Source of the DNA: an uncultured Roseateles sp.
Lineage (GTDB): Bacteria > Pseudomonadota > Gammaproteobacteria > Burkholderiales > Burkholderiaceae
Assembly: GCA_946480605.1 (NCBI GenBank)
Contig: CAMLKW010000099.1
Coordinates: 1 to 15,342, forward strand
Reading direction: 5' to 3'
DNA: 15,342 bases
Positions 1 to 7,060 of this stretch are shown here, piece after piece. The notes under the pieces are model-generated. The model had not been told where the DNA came from. It did not search any database and worked only from the letters and a program-made list of their open reading frames with translations. Position numbers and translations under genes: made by a program. Within the stretch, counting starts at the first letter, position 1. Each line of letters opens with the position of its first letter.

Positions 1-1025
1 TCGACCGCACCAAGGCGCGCCAGCTCGGCGTGCCGGTGACGGACATCTTCGACACCATGCAGATCTACCTCGGCAGCCTGTACGTGAACGACTTCAACCA
101 GTTCGGCCGCACCTACAGCGTGCGCGCCCAGGCCGACGCGCCCTACCGCGCACGCGCCGAGGACATCGGCCTGCTCAAGGTGCGCTCCACCAGTGGCGAG
201 ATGATCCCGCTGTCGGCGCTGATGAAGGTCGATTCCACCTTCGGCCCCGAGCGCGCCATGCGCTACAACGGCTACCTCTCGGCCGACATCAACGGCGGGC
301 CCGCGCCCGGCTTCTCCTCGGGCCAGGCCCAGGCCGCCATCGAGCGCATCGCCGCCGAAACGCTGCCCTCGGGCATCGGCTACGAGTGGACCGAGCTCAC
401 CTACCAGGAGATCCTGGCCGGCAACTCGGCGCTGTGGGTGTTCCCGCTGGCCATCCTGCTGGTGTTCCTGGTGCTGGCCGCGCAGTACGAAAGCCTGACG
501 CTGCCCATCGCCATCCTGCTGATCGTGCCCATGGGCCTGCTCGCCGCGATGACCGGCGTCTGGCTGGACGGTGGTGACAACAACGTGTTCACGCAGATCG
601 GTTTGATCGTGCTGGTCGGGTTGTCTGCCAAGAACGCCATCCTGATCGTCGAGTTCGCCCGCGAGCTGGAGTTCGCCGGCCGCACGCCGGTGCAGGCGGC
701 GCTGGAGGCGGCGCGCCTGCGGCTGCGGCCCATCCTGATGACGTCGCTGGCCTTCGTCATGGGTGTGCTGCCGCTGGTGCTCAGCACCGGCGCCGGCGCC
801 GAGATGCGCCAGGCCATGGGCGTGGCGGTGTTCGCCGGAATGATCGGCGTGACGCTGTTCGGCCTGTTCCTGACGCCGCTGTTCTACGTCATCGTGCGCC
901 GCCTCACCGGCAACGCGCCGCTGCGCCACCACGGTGGGCAGGTGGCCGCGCCCGCGGCGCCCGAAGTTCCCGCGCAGCCCGCTTCGTCGCCCGTGATCGA
1001 CGCGCTGCCGCAACGAGGAAAGTAA
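1..1025 (+). CDS. RND efflux transporter permease, C-terminal part (5' truncated by window edge)
   Basis: This is the last ~340 residues of an inner-membrane, proton-driven RND multidrug pump of the AcrB/MexB/MexF (HAE1) type. The reading frame is open from base 3, so the gene begins upstream of the window. The visible part starts in the second periplasmic loop (DRTKARQLGVPVTDIF, YVNDFNQFGRTY). The last block of membrane helices follows: one pair around ALWVFPLAILLVFLVLAAQY, the conserved GLIVLVGLSAKNAILIVEFA helix, and a final pair ending in LFLTPLFYVIVRRL. The GGDNNVFTQIGLIVLVGLSAKNA block resembles MexF/BpeF pumps more than AcrB. The protein ends in a short Ala/Pro-rich cytoplasmic tail. 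The next gene begins 2 bases after the stop codon and encodes the outer-membrane channel, so the two form the end of a tripartite efflux operon whose adaptor gene should lie upstream. The family is certain; the drug specificity cannot be read. Confidence 0.95.
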   Translation, partial: DRTKARQLGVPVTDIFDTMQIYLGSLYVNDFNQFGRTYSVRAQADAPYRARAEDIGLLKVRSTSGEMIPLSALMKVDSTFGPERAMRYNGYLSADINGGPAPGFSSGQAQAAIERIAAETLPSGIGYEWTELTYQEILAGNSALWVFPLAILLVFLVLAAQYESLTLPIAILLIVPMGLLAAMTGVWLDGGDNNVFTQIGLIVLVGLSAKNAILIVEFARELEFAGRTPVQAALEAARLRLRPILMTSLAFVMGVLPLVLSTGAGAEMRQAMGVAVFAGMIGVTLFGLFLTPLFYVIVRRLTGNAPLRHHGGQVAAPAAPEVPAQPASSPVIDALPQRGK

Positions 1026-1027
1026 TC

Positions 1028-2413
1028 ATGAAAACCCAATTGACTTCGCTCTTTGCCGCGCTGCTGCTGGCCGGCTGCGCCTCGGTCGGCACGGTCGAAC
1101 CGTCGCAGCTGCCGCAGGCGCCCACGGCCTACAAGGCCGCTTCGGCGAACGACGCCACCGCACTGACCGCCGCTTGGTGGCAGCCCTTTGCCGACCCCGT
1201 GCTGGACGACCTCGTCACCCGCGCGATGGCCGCCAACACCACGGTGCAGTCCGCCGCCAACCGGCTGGCCCAGGCGCGCGCCGTGCTTGGCTCGGCCCAG
1301 TCGGCCCGCCTGCCGCAGGTGGGCGCGTCGGCCGGTGCCAACCGCGGCGCCGCTCCCGGCGCTTCGGCCACCCCGCAGTACAGCGCCGGCCTGAACCTGG
1401 CCTATGAGCTGGACCTCGGCGGCCGCCTGCTGCACGAGCGCAACGCCGCCGCGCTGGACGTGCAGGCCCGCGAGCAACTGCTGGCCGACGCCCGCCTGCT
1501 GGTGCAGGCCAACGTGGCGCGCGGCTACCTGGCACTGCGCGCGCTGGACACCGAGCGCGGCATCGTGCGCGACACCGTGGCCGCCTACGGCGAAACACTG
1601 TCGCTGACCGAGAAGCGCGCCCGCGCCGGCGACGTGGCCGATCTGGACCTGGCCCGCGTGCGTGCCGAACTGGCCGCCAACGAGGCCGAGGCGCTGGCGC
1701 TGGACCGCCGCCGCGTCGAGCTGGAAACGGCGCTGGCCGTGCTGCTGGGCGAGCCCGCGTCCAGCTTCAGCCTGAAGCCCTCACCCTGGACCACCGCGCT
1801 GCCCGCCGTGCCCGCCGGCCTGCCCAGCGAACTGCTGCAGCGCCGCCCCGACCTGGCCGCCGCGCGCAGCCAGCTTGAAGCCGCGCAGGCCCGCGTAGGC
1901 GTGGCCCGCGCGGCCTGGTGGCCTAGCCTGTCGCTGACCGCGCAGGGCGGCGGCGTCTCCAGCGAGGTGTCCGACCTGCTAAGGAGTGGCGCCAGCACCT
2001 GGGGCATCGGCCTGCTGGGCGCGCTGCCTATCTTCGATGGCGGTCGTCGCGAGGCCGGCGTCAACGCGGCGAAGGCGCAGCTCGACGGCTCGGCCATCGC
2101 CTTCCGCGAGCAGTTCCTGCTGGCGCTGAAGGACGTGGAAGACCAGCTCGGCGCCATCACGCTGCTGCAGGCGCAGGAGCAGGCCAGTGCGCGCGCCGTG
2201 TCGGCCGCCGGCCAGGCGCTGAGGCTGTCGGACGCGCGCTACCGCAACGGCTTCGTCAGCCAGCTGGAGCTGCTGGACGCCCGCCGCAGCGAGTTGGCGA
2301 ACAAGCGCGCCGCGCTGCAGGTGCGTTCGGCGCAATATCAGGCCACAGTGGGGCTGATCCGCGCGCTGGGCGGCGGCTGGGCGCCGGCGCCGGTCAGGCT
2401 CGCGGGCGGCTGA
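1028..2413 (+). CDS. Outer-membrane efflux channel lipoprotein (NodT/OprM family)
   Basis: This 461-residue outer-membrane factor is the channel through which the upstream RND pump expels substrates. The N-terminus MKTQLTSLFAALLLAGC is a lipoprotein signal with lipobox LAGC, lipidated at Cys17, as in OprM and NodT. The rest shows the usual two OEP repeats rich in Ala, Leu, Gln and Arg coiled helices (ANRLAQARAVLGSAQSARLP near residue 80; LLQRRPDLAAARSQLEAAQA near residue 275), plus the beta-barrel strand signatures YELDLGGRL and ALPIFDGGRR. The length is normal for the family. The ATG is set by GAGGAA at 1015-1020, seven bases upstream inside the end of the pump gene, so the two are co-transcribed. 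The gene ends only 10 bases from a convergent minus-strand gene. Confidence 0.95.
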   Translation: MKTQLTSLFAALLLAGCASVGTVEPSQLPQAPTAYKAASANDATALTAAWWQPFADPVLDDLVTRAMAANTTVQSAANRLAQARAVLGSAQSARLPQVGASAGANRGAAPGASATPQYSAGLNLAYELDLGGRLLHERNAAALDVQAREQLLADARLLVQANVARGYLALRALDTERGIVRDTVAAYGETLSLTEKRARAGDVADLDLARVRAELAANEAEALALDRRRVELETALAVLLGEPASSFSLKPSPWTTALPAVPAGLPSELLQRRPDLAAARSQLEAAQARVGVARAAWWPSLSLTAQGGGVSSEVSDLLRSGASTWGIGLLGALPIFDGGRREAGVNAAKAQLDGSAIAFREQFLLALKDVEDQLGAITLLQAQEQASARAVSAAGQALRLSDARYRNGFVSQLELLDARRSELANKRAALQVRSAQYQATVGLIRALGGGWAPAPVRLAGG

Positions 2414-2423
2414 CGGCGCCGTG

Positions 2424-2627
2424 CTACGGCAGCGTCTTGCAGTTGGGCTTGCAGACCACCTCGTTGCGGCCCAGCAGCCGGATGGACTGCAGGCTGGCCG
2501 GCGCGCGGTGCTTGCCGCACTTGAAGCAGGAGCGGGTGTGGCCGCTGCCGAGGAAGGGCGAACCGCCCACTTTCGACTGGTAGCGCAGGCCGTCTTGGCG
2601 AACCGCGGTCACGGTGTCTTTGCTCAT
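2424..2627 (-). CDS. Small four-cysteine zinc-ribbon-like protein (paralog A)
   Basis: This 67-residue basic protein has no name I can give. Its core is CFKCGKHR (Cys34, Cys37), 21 residues, then VCKPNCK (Cys59, Cys63). This CxxC...CxxxC arrangement would suit a single zinc-binding knuckle. The N-terminal half carries DGLRYQSK and GSPF. The same elements in the same order and spacing occur in the protein at 3436-3672, so the two are paralogs separated only by thymidine kinase. There is no signal peptide or membrane segment, so a cytoplasmic, possibly nucleic-acid-binding role is plausible but only an inference. The gene is divergent from tdk, and its 3' end almost meets the efflux channel gene. 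The cysteine pattern shared with a neighbour makes it very likely a real gene. Confidence 0.85.
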   Translation of the reverse strand: MSKDTVTAVRQDGLRYQSKVGGSPFLGSGHTRSCFKCGKHRAPASLQSIRLLGRNEVVCKPNCKTLP

Positions 2628-2794
2628 GCTTCGTGCGGGTGAGGACGAAAGAAGGATTGACGCACACGAAACATGACAGCGCCATCTCGCTGACCCCAGG
2701 GTCCGGCCCGAAGCGCCCCAAACCGCGGGCTTCCCCTACCCGCATCCGCGGGGTCTGCCGCCGGGGACAATAGGCGTCCGTCGCCCAGAACCCC

Positions 2795-3355
2795 ATGGCC
2801 AAGCTCTTCTTTCGTTACGCCGCGATGAACGCGGGCAAATCCACCGCCCTGCTGCAGGTGGCGCACAACTACGAGGAGCGCGGCCATCGCGTGCGCATCT
2901 TCACCGCACGGCTGGACGACCGCTATGGCCGCGGCTTCGTCACGTCACGGCTCGGCCCGCAGCGCGAGGTGGAGCAGTTCGACGCCGACACGGACTTCAT
3001 CTCGCTGATGGGCGACACCCCGGGCATTGCCTGCATCTTGGTAGACGAGGCGCAGTTCCTGACCAAGCGCCAGGTGCAGCAGCTGCACGAACTGGCCCAC
3101 CTGCGCAACCTGCCGGCCATCTGCTACGGCCTGCGCACGGACTTCCAGGGCGAGCTGTTCCCCGGCTCGGCCACGCTGCTGGCGCTGGCCGACGAGATGG
3201 ACGAGATGAAGACCATCTGTGACTGCGGCCGCAAGGCGACGATGAACATGCGCGTCGATGCAAACAACCGCAAGGTCACCGAGGGCGCCCAGGTCGAGAT
3301 CGGCGGCAATGCGCGCTACCGGTCGGTTTGCGGCCGCTGCTTCCGCCAGGGCTGA
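2795..3355 (+). CDS. tdk: Thymidine kinase
   Basis: This 186-residue type II thymidine kinase phosphorylates thymidine (and deoxyuridine) with ATP in the pyrimidine salvage pathway in the cytoplasm. The P-loop AMNAGKST lies at residues 10-17 and the Walker B/catalytic stretch ILVDEAQFL at 81-89, with Glu85 as the expected general base. The conserved YGLRTDFQGELFPGS is at 111-125. The C-terminal lasso domain has the structural zinc cysteines in ICDCGRKATM (Cys142, Cys144) and CGRCF (Cys179, Cys182), followed by the substrate-loop GGNARYRSVC. Length and motif order match the E. coli-like bacterial family. No strong Shine-Dalgarno is seen; the ATG is chosen because MAKLFFRYAAMNAGKST is the usual N-terminus. 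A GACAAT -10-like box at 2766-2771 would give a very short leader. The neighbours on both sides are the small zinc-ribbon paralogs. Confidence 0.97.
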   Translation: MAKLFFRYAAMNAGKSTALLQVAHNYEERGHRVRIFTARLDDRYGRGFVTSRLGPQREVEQFDADTDFISLMGDTPGIACILVDEAQFLTKRQVQQLHELAHLRNLPAICYGLRTDFQGELFPGSATLLALADEMDEMKTICDCGRKATMNMRVDANNRKVTEGAQVEIGGNARYRSVCGRCFRQG

Positions 3356-3375
3356 GGCGCCCGGCAGAAACGACA

Positions 3376-3426
3376 CCGCCCCGAGGGCGGGGCGGCAGTG
3401 AATTCGGGCCCCGCCGGATGCGGGGC
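3376..3426. terminator. Tandem GC hairpins between convergent tdk and the zinc-ribbon gene
   Basis: Two perfect 7-bp stems sit in the 80-base gap between convergent genes. The first is CCGCCCC (3376-3382) with GGGGCGG (3389-3395) and a 6-base loop. The second is GCCCCGC (3408-3414) with GCGGGGC (3420-3426) and a 5-base loop. Neither is followed by a convincing T-run, so they may stop RNA polymerase with Rho or simply protect 3' ends. By position the first would serve tdk, and the second would serve the minus-strand gene whose stop codon is 9 bases away. Confidence 0.5.
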
Positions 3427-3435
3427 TGCGCCGCC

Positions 3436-3672
3436 TTACTTGGCGGCGATTTGTGCGTCCAGCTCCTTGCAGGAGGGCGAACACACAGGCTGGGACTTGC
3501 CCAGCAGCTTCTTCGATTTCAGCATCGCACGCGGGCGGTGCTTGCCGCAGAGGAAGCACGACATCGTCGCGGCCCCGAAGGACGAAGTGGCCGCGAATGG
3601 CGAGCCGGGAGCTTTGGAGCGGTAGCGCAGACCATCCGCTTCGATGGTGGTCTTGGTGGTTTCTTTGGCCAC
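3436..3672 (-). CDS. Small four-cysteine zinc-ribbon-like protein (paralog B)
   Basis: This 78-residue protein is paralogous to the one at 2424-2627. Shared landmarks, in order, are an N-terminal M(S/A)K(D/E)T, DGLRY(Q/R)SK, GSPF, SCF(K/L)CGKHR, LLG(K/R) and VC(K/S)P(N/S)CK. The cysteines are Cys39, Cys42, Cys64 and Cys68, with the same 21-residue gap as in paralog A. This copy has a longer linker before the knuckle and a longer C-terminus (LDAQIAAK). It begins with GTG, fixed by an AGGA Shine-Dalgarno five bases upstream (3678-3681). There is no signal peptide. I do not recognise a function. Conservation of the four cysteines and the flanking GKHR suggests zinc binding, perhaps with contact to nucleic acid. 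Confidence 0.87.
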   Translation of the reverse strand: MAKETTKTTIEADGLRYRSKAPGSPFAATSSFGAATMSCFLCGKHRPRAMLKSKKLLGKSQPVCSPSCKELDAQIAAK

Positions 3673-3677
3673 GCTGG

Positions 3678-3681
3678 TCCT
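3678..3681 (-). promoter_or_regulatory. Shine-Dalgarno AGGA for the GTG-started paralog B
   Basis: AGGA on the minus strand lies five bases before GTG at 3672. It supports this GTG as the start and gives an N-terminus (MAKET) that aligns with paralog A (MSKDT). Confidence 0.6.
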
Positions 3682-3748
3682 GTCGAAGAGTTGTAAAAAG
3701 GGGTGGCGCCGGGCAGGCGCGCGGGCCTCGTATTTTCCACCATGTGCG

Positions 3749-3769
3749 AAAACCCCGGCCTAGGGCTTT
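3749..3769 (-). terminator. Possible intrinsic terminator after the crotonase gene
   Basis: Read on the minus strand, AAA-G-CCC, a 6-base loop and GGG-G-TTT form a hairpin with one mismatch that starts at the stop codon of the crotonase gene and ends in TTTT. It would separate that gene from the zinc-ribbon gene 96 bases downstream on the same strand. The stem is short and the T-run is part of it, so the call is tentative. Confidence 0.35.
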
Positions 3770-4527
3770 CAACACCCCTTGAATTGGGCCGGCCTTTTGC
3801 CTGCCCAGGCGGCCTGGCCCTCGGCCAGATCGGCCGAATCGCGCGCCTTGACGATGTCGGCCGCCAGGCGCCGTTCGTCGAGCCGGCCGGCGGCGATCGC
3901 GTTCAGGTGCTGCTTCATCGGCAGCAGGGCCAGCGGCGCCATGGCCAGCAGTTGTTCCGTCAGCGCGGCCAGTGCCGCGTCCAGCGTGGCCACGTCCACC
4001 AGCAGTTGGTCCAGGTAGCCGCAGCCCAGCAGCGCCGGCGCATCCAGCGTGCGGCCGGCCAGCAGCACCTGCTTGGCGGTCGCCAGCCCCAGGCGGTTGA
4101 CGAAGCGCTGCAAGCCGCCGGCATAGAAGTGCAGGCCGATGCGCGCAGCGGGCACGAACATCTCGACGGCCGGCCCGCCCAAGCGGAAGTCGCAGGCCAG
4201 CGCCAGGTCGGCCGCGCCGCCGTAGACGCCGCCGTGCAGCCGCGCGATGGTGATGGGCCGCGCCGCCTCCAGCGCGTCGGCCATTTCGCCGAAGCGCGCG
4301 CCGGCGTCGACGGCGCCCAGCGCGCTCAGGTCGAAGCCGCTGCAGAAATGCCGCCCCTCGCCGGCCAGCACCAGCACGCGCACGGCGGCATCGGCATTCA
4401 CGGTGGCGATGAAGCCGCGCAGCGTGTCCAGGTCTTCGACGGCCAGCCGGTTGGCCTGGCGCGGCCGGCGCAGCGTGATGCGCGCCACGCCGTCGCAGAC
4501 TTCCAGCAGCGGCGCCTGGCCGCTCAC
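3769..4527 (-). CDS. Enoyl-CoA hydratase/isomerase (crotonase) family protein
   Basis: This 252-residue single-domain crotonase-fold protein acts on acyl-CoA thioesters in the cytoplasm. The start is a GTG whose GTGA overlaps the stop of the upstream gene by 4 bases, which excludes the much longer upstream extension of the frame. Visible family features are VARITLRRP (15-22), the first oxyanion-hole strand GRHFCSGFDL (58-67), the second, GGVYGGAADLALACDFRL (99-116), and FVPAARIGLHFYAGG (124-138). In classic enoyl-CoA hydratase the two catalytic glutamates lie in GGGCELA and PExxxG; here these positions look like Asp107 and Ala127 or Ala128. A true hydratase activity is therefore doubtful, and an isomerase, hydrolase or other crotonase reaction is more likely. 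Family assignment is firm; substrate is unknown. Confidence 0.9.
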   Translation of the reverse strand: MSGQAPLLEVCDGVARITLRRPRQANRLAVEDLDTLRGFIATVNADAAVRVLVLAGEGRHFCSGFDLSALGAVDAGARFGEMADALEAARPITIARLHGGVYGGAADLALACDFRLGGPAVEMFVPAARIGLHFYAGGLQRFVNRLGLATAKQVLLAGRTLDAPALLGCGYLDQLLVDVATLDAALAALTEQLLAMAPLALLPMKQHLNAIAAGRLDERRLAADIVKARDSADLAEGQAAWAGKRPAQFKGC

Positions 4528-5261
4528 CGCCGCGGCCCCTGGGTTTGCCGCAGGGCCAGGCGGCCGCGGCGTGTGTAGCCATCGTTGACGCGCGCGAAGC
4601 TGGCCTGGCGCTCGGCCTCGACCAGCTCGCGCAGCGCCTGCACCTGGGCGGGGCGCAGGCTGGCGTCGTGGTGCAGGACCAGCTCGGCCAGCAGCGCCCA
4701 GTCCACGTCCAGCATGGCGGGCCACAGCGTCGCGTCCGGCGGCAGCTCGGCCAGCAGCTGGTGCAGCGCGCCGTGCAAGGTGTCCGCGCCGACCAGCACG
4801 GCCAGGTCCGGCCAGCGGCCCAGCAGCGGGGCATCGACGCGCTGCGGCGGCCACAGCGCACACAGCCATTGCGGCCCATGGTTCTCGACGACCACGGGCC
4901 CGCCCGGCGACTGGACGACCTCGGCGCTGGCACCGCGCACGCGCCGCGCGAAGGCGATCCAGGCCCGCGGCTGCCATTGCGGCAGCACGCGGCGGTCGGT
5001 GGGTGCGCGCATGAAGCGCAGGTCCAGCAAAGGTGCCTCGGCGGGGGGCGGGGCAGCGGTCGGCTGCGGGCGCGGCTCGATGTCCTGCACGTCGTCGACG
5101 TCGAAGCCGCGCGCCCTCATGCGGACCTTCTTGGCCGCGTCCAGGCTGGCGCCGCCGACCTTCAGCAGCGCGCCCAGCTCCAGGTCCTCCAGCGGTGCGG
5201 GCGCGGGCGCGCTCCAGCCGTCCAGGACGTGGGTGGGGTCGAAGTCGTCGGGCGGGGCCAT
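4524..5261 (-). CDS. Uncharacterised 245-residue protein coupled to the crotonase gene
   Basis: I do not recognise this protein. From the ATG at 5261 it has an acidic N-terminal region (DDFDPTHVLDGW), a short helix GALLKVGGASLDAAKKVRMRARGFDVDDVQ, and a Pro/Ala-rich linker (residues ~62-78). A folded C-terminal domain follows, with many tryptophans and hydrophobics: LPQWQPRAWIAFARRV, GPQWLCALWPP, and an all-helical end rich in Leu, Glu and Arg. There is no signal peptide or membrane helix. An in-frame start 75 bases further upstream is possible, but its Gly/Pro/Arg-rich extension looks untranslated. The TGA overlaps the GTG of the crotonase gene, so translation of the two is probably coupled and their functions linked. 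High G/C at third codon positions throughout supports coding. Confidence 0.75.
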   Translation of the reverse strand: MAPPDDFDPTHVLDGWSAPAPAPLEDLELGALLKVGGASLDAAKKVRMRARGFDVDDVQDIEPRPQPTAAPPPAEAPLLDLRFMRAPTDRRVLPQWQPRAWIAFARRVRGASAEVVQSPGGPVVVENHGPQWLCALWPPQRVDAPLLGRWPDLAVLVGADTLHGALHQLLAELPPDATLWPAMLDVDWALLAELVLHHDASLRPAQVQALRELVEAERQASFARVNDGYTRRGRLALRQTQGPRR

Positions 5262-5404
5262 GGCTGCTGGCGGTGATTGTCCAGGCGCCGGGCGCCGTGC
5301 CGGCCCGCAGCAGCCCCCTAGCAGCGATGGCGGCAAACCCGGCCCGCCACCTCCGGCGGCCTGACGGCGTAAGCTCGCGCCCCTGTCGTCGTCATCAAAA
5401 CGTC

Positions 5405-7060
5405 ATGATCCATACCCGCCGTCGTCTGCTGAGCCTGGCCATCGCCGCCGCAGCCCTGTCCGCCTGCAGCACGACGCCTGCGCCCACCGCGACATCGCAG
5501 CCCGCCCCCAAACTGCTGGTCATGGTGGTCATCGACGGCCTGCCCATGCGCCAGGTCACCGGCTACCGCGACCAGCTGGCGCCCGACGGCTTCGCCCGCT
5601 TCCTGGACCGCGGCCGCTGGTTTGCCAACGCCCACTACGGCCACGGCCACACGGTCACGGCGGCCGGCCACGCGGTGATGCTGACCGGCGCCTATCCGCA
5701 GCGCACCGGCATCATCAGCAATGAGTGGCGCGACCCGGCCACCGGCGACCCGGTCTACAACACCGGCGACGCCGCCTACCAGTACCTCGACAACCCGACC
5801 GCGCCGCTGGCCGGCACCAGCCCGCGCAACCTCAAGGTCGAGACGCTGGGCGACGTGCTGCGCACGCGCTCGCCGCAGTCCAAGGTCATCGGCATCTCGG
5901 GCAAGGACCGCGGCGCCATCCTGCCGGCCGGCCACAAGGGCACGGCCTACATGTACATGACCGAGACCGGCCGTTTCACGTCCAGCAGCTACTACATGCC
6001 GGCCCTGCCGCAGTGGGTGACGGACTTCAACGCGGCCAAGCCGGCCGACGCGTTCTTCAGGAAGACCTGGTCGCCTCTGCTGCCCGAAGCCGCCTACGGC
6101 CGCTCGGTGCCGGACGGCCAGACCTGGCAGGTCGCCAGCGGCAATGGCAACCGCCTGCCCGCCATCCTGGGCGACAAGATGGACGCGCCGGGCCCGCGCT
6201 TCTACGGCAACCTGCTGGCCTCGCCGTTCGGCGACGAGCTGACGCTGGCCTTCGCCCGCGCCGCCGTCACGAACGAGAAGCTGGGCCAGCGTGGCGTGCA
6301 GGACCTGCTGTCGGTCAGCCTGTCCAGCCACGACTACATCAACCACGCCTTCGGCCCCGAGTCGCGGCTGTCGCACGACCACACGCTGCACCTGGACCGC
6401 CACCTGCAGGCCTTTTTCCAGTTCCTGGACCAGACCGTGGGCGCCGGCAACTACGTGCTGGCGCTGACGGCCGACCACGGCTTCACCGACACGCCTGAAT
6501 GGGCCGCGTCGCAGGGCCGCGACGCCGGCCGCTTCAACAACGCCCCGGCGCTGGCCGCCGTGAACGGCGCGCTGGCGGCGCGCCTCGGCGTGGACAAGCT
6601 GGCCCGCAGCTTCTCGGCCTCCGGCCTGCTGCTGAACGAGAAGCTGGCCGCCGAGCGCGGCCTGGACTTCGCCACCGTGCAAGCCGTCGCCCGCGACGAG
6701 CTGCTGAAGTTGCCCGGCGTGTCCGCCGTGTTCACGCGCGAGCAACTGCTGGGCAGCGACAAGAGCACGCCGCACCTGGACGCCATGCGCAAGTCCTTCG
6801 ACCCGGCACGCGCCGCCCAGTTGCAGATCGTGCTGAAGCCGCACTGGATCTTCAGCTACCGCGTGGGCGGCAGCACGCACGGCAGCCCCTACGAGTACGA
6901 CACCCATGTGCCGCTGCTGTTCTGGGGCCCGGGCTATGTGGGCCAGGGCGAGGTGCAGGCGCGCGCCGAGGTGGCCGACCTGGCACCCACGCTGGCCGCG
7001 GTGGCCGGCCTGCCGGCGCCGGCCCAGGCACAGGGCCGGGATTTGGGCCTCAAGCCCTGA
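5405..7060 (+). CDS. PafA-like alkaline phosphatase superfamily lipoprotein
   Basis: This 551-residue exported phosphatase resembles phosphate-irrepressible alkaline phosphatase PafA and would release phosphate from monoesters outside the cytoplasm. Residues 1-21 end in lipobox LSAC (Cys21) and contain TRRRLLS, so Tat export with lipidation is possible. The metal and active-site pattern matches the superfamily: Asp44 (VVIDGLP), nucleophile Thr85 (HTVTAAGHA), Asn106 (IISNEW), the PafA-type Lys167/Arg169 pair in GKDRGAI, Asp310 and His314 (SSHDYINHAFG), Asp357-His358 (LTADHGF) and His492 (GSTHGSPYEYDTHVP). The Lys/Arg pair separates it from phosphodiesterases of the NPP group. The ATG is chosen because it begins the signal peptide; no clear Shine-Dalgarno precedes it. 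The 3' end overlaps the convergent PAS gene by 11 bases. No Pho box was recognised upstream. Confidence 0.92.
   Translation: MIHTRRRLLSLAIAAAALSACSTTPAPTATSQPAPKLLVMVVIDGLPMRQVTGYRDQLAPDGFARFLDRGRWFANAHYGHGHTVTAAGHAVMLTGAYPQRTGIISNEWRDPATGDPVYNTGDAAYQYLDNPTAPLAGTSPRNLKVETLGDVLRTRSPQSKVIGISGKDRGAILPAGHKGTAYMYMTETGRFTSSSYYMPALPQWVTDFNAAKPADAFFRKTWSPLLPEAAYGRSVPDGQTWQVASGNGNRLPAILGDKMDAPGPRFYGNLLASPFGDELTLAFARAAVTNEKLGQRGVQDLLSVSLSSHDYINHAFGPESRLSHDHTLHLDRHLQAFFQFLDQTVGAGNYVLALTADHGFTDTPEWAASQGRDAGRFNNAPALAAVNGALAARLGVDKLARSFSASGLLLNEKLAAERGLDFATVQAVARDELLKLPGVSAVFTREQLLGSDKSTPHLDAMRKSFDPARAAQLQIVLKPHWIFSYRVGGSTHGSPYEYDTHVPLLFWGPGYVGQGEVQARAEVADLAPTLAAVAGLPAPAQAQGRDLGLKP

Noticed and set aside
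2945..4933. A 662-codon open frame on the minus strand spanning tdk and the crotonase gene
   Set aside because: It runs antisense to tdk and out of frame with the crotonase and zinc-ribbon genes. Its translation is Arg/Ala/Gly-rich noise typical of high-GC antisense frames.
5318..6907. A 529-codon minus-strand open frame opposite the phosphatase gene
   Set aside because: Its product is a Val/Gly/Arg/Gln-rich string with no motif, while the plus strand encodes a complete phosphatase with all active-site residues.
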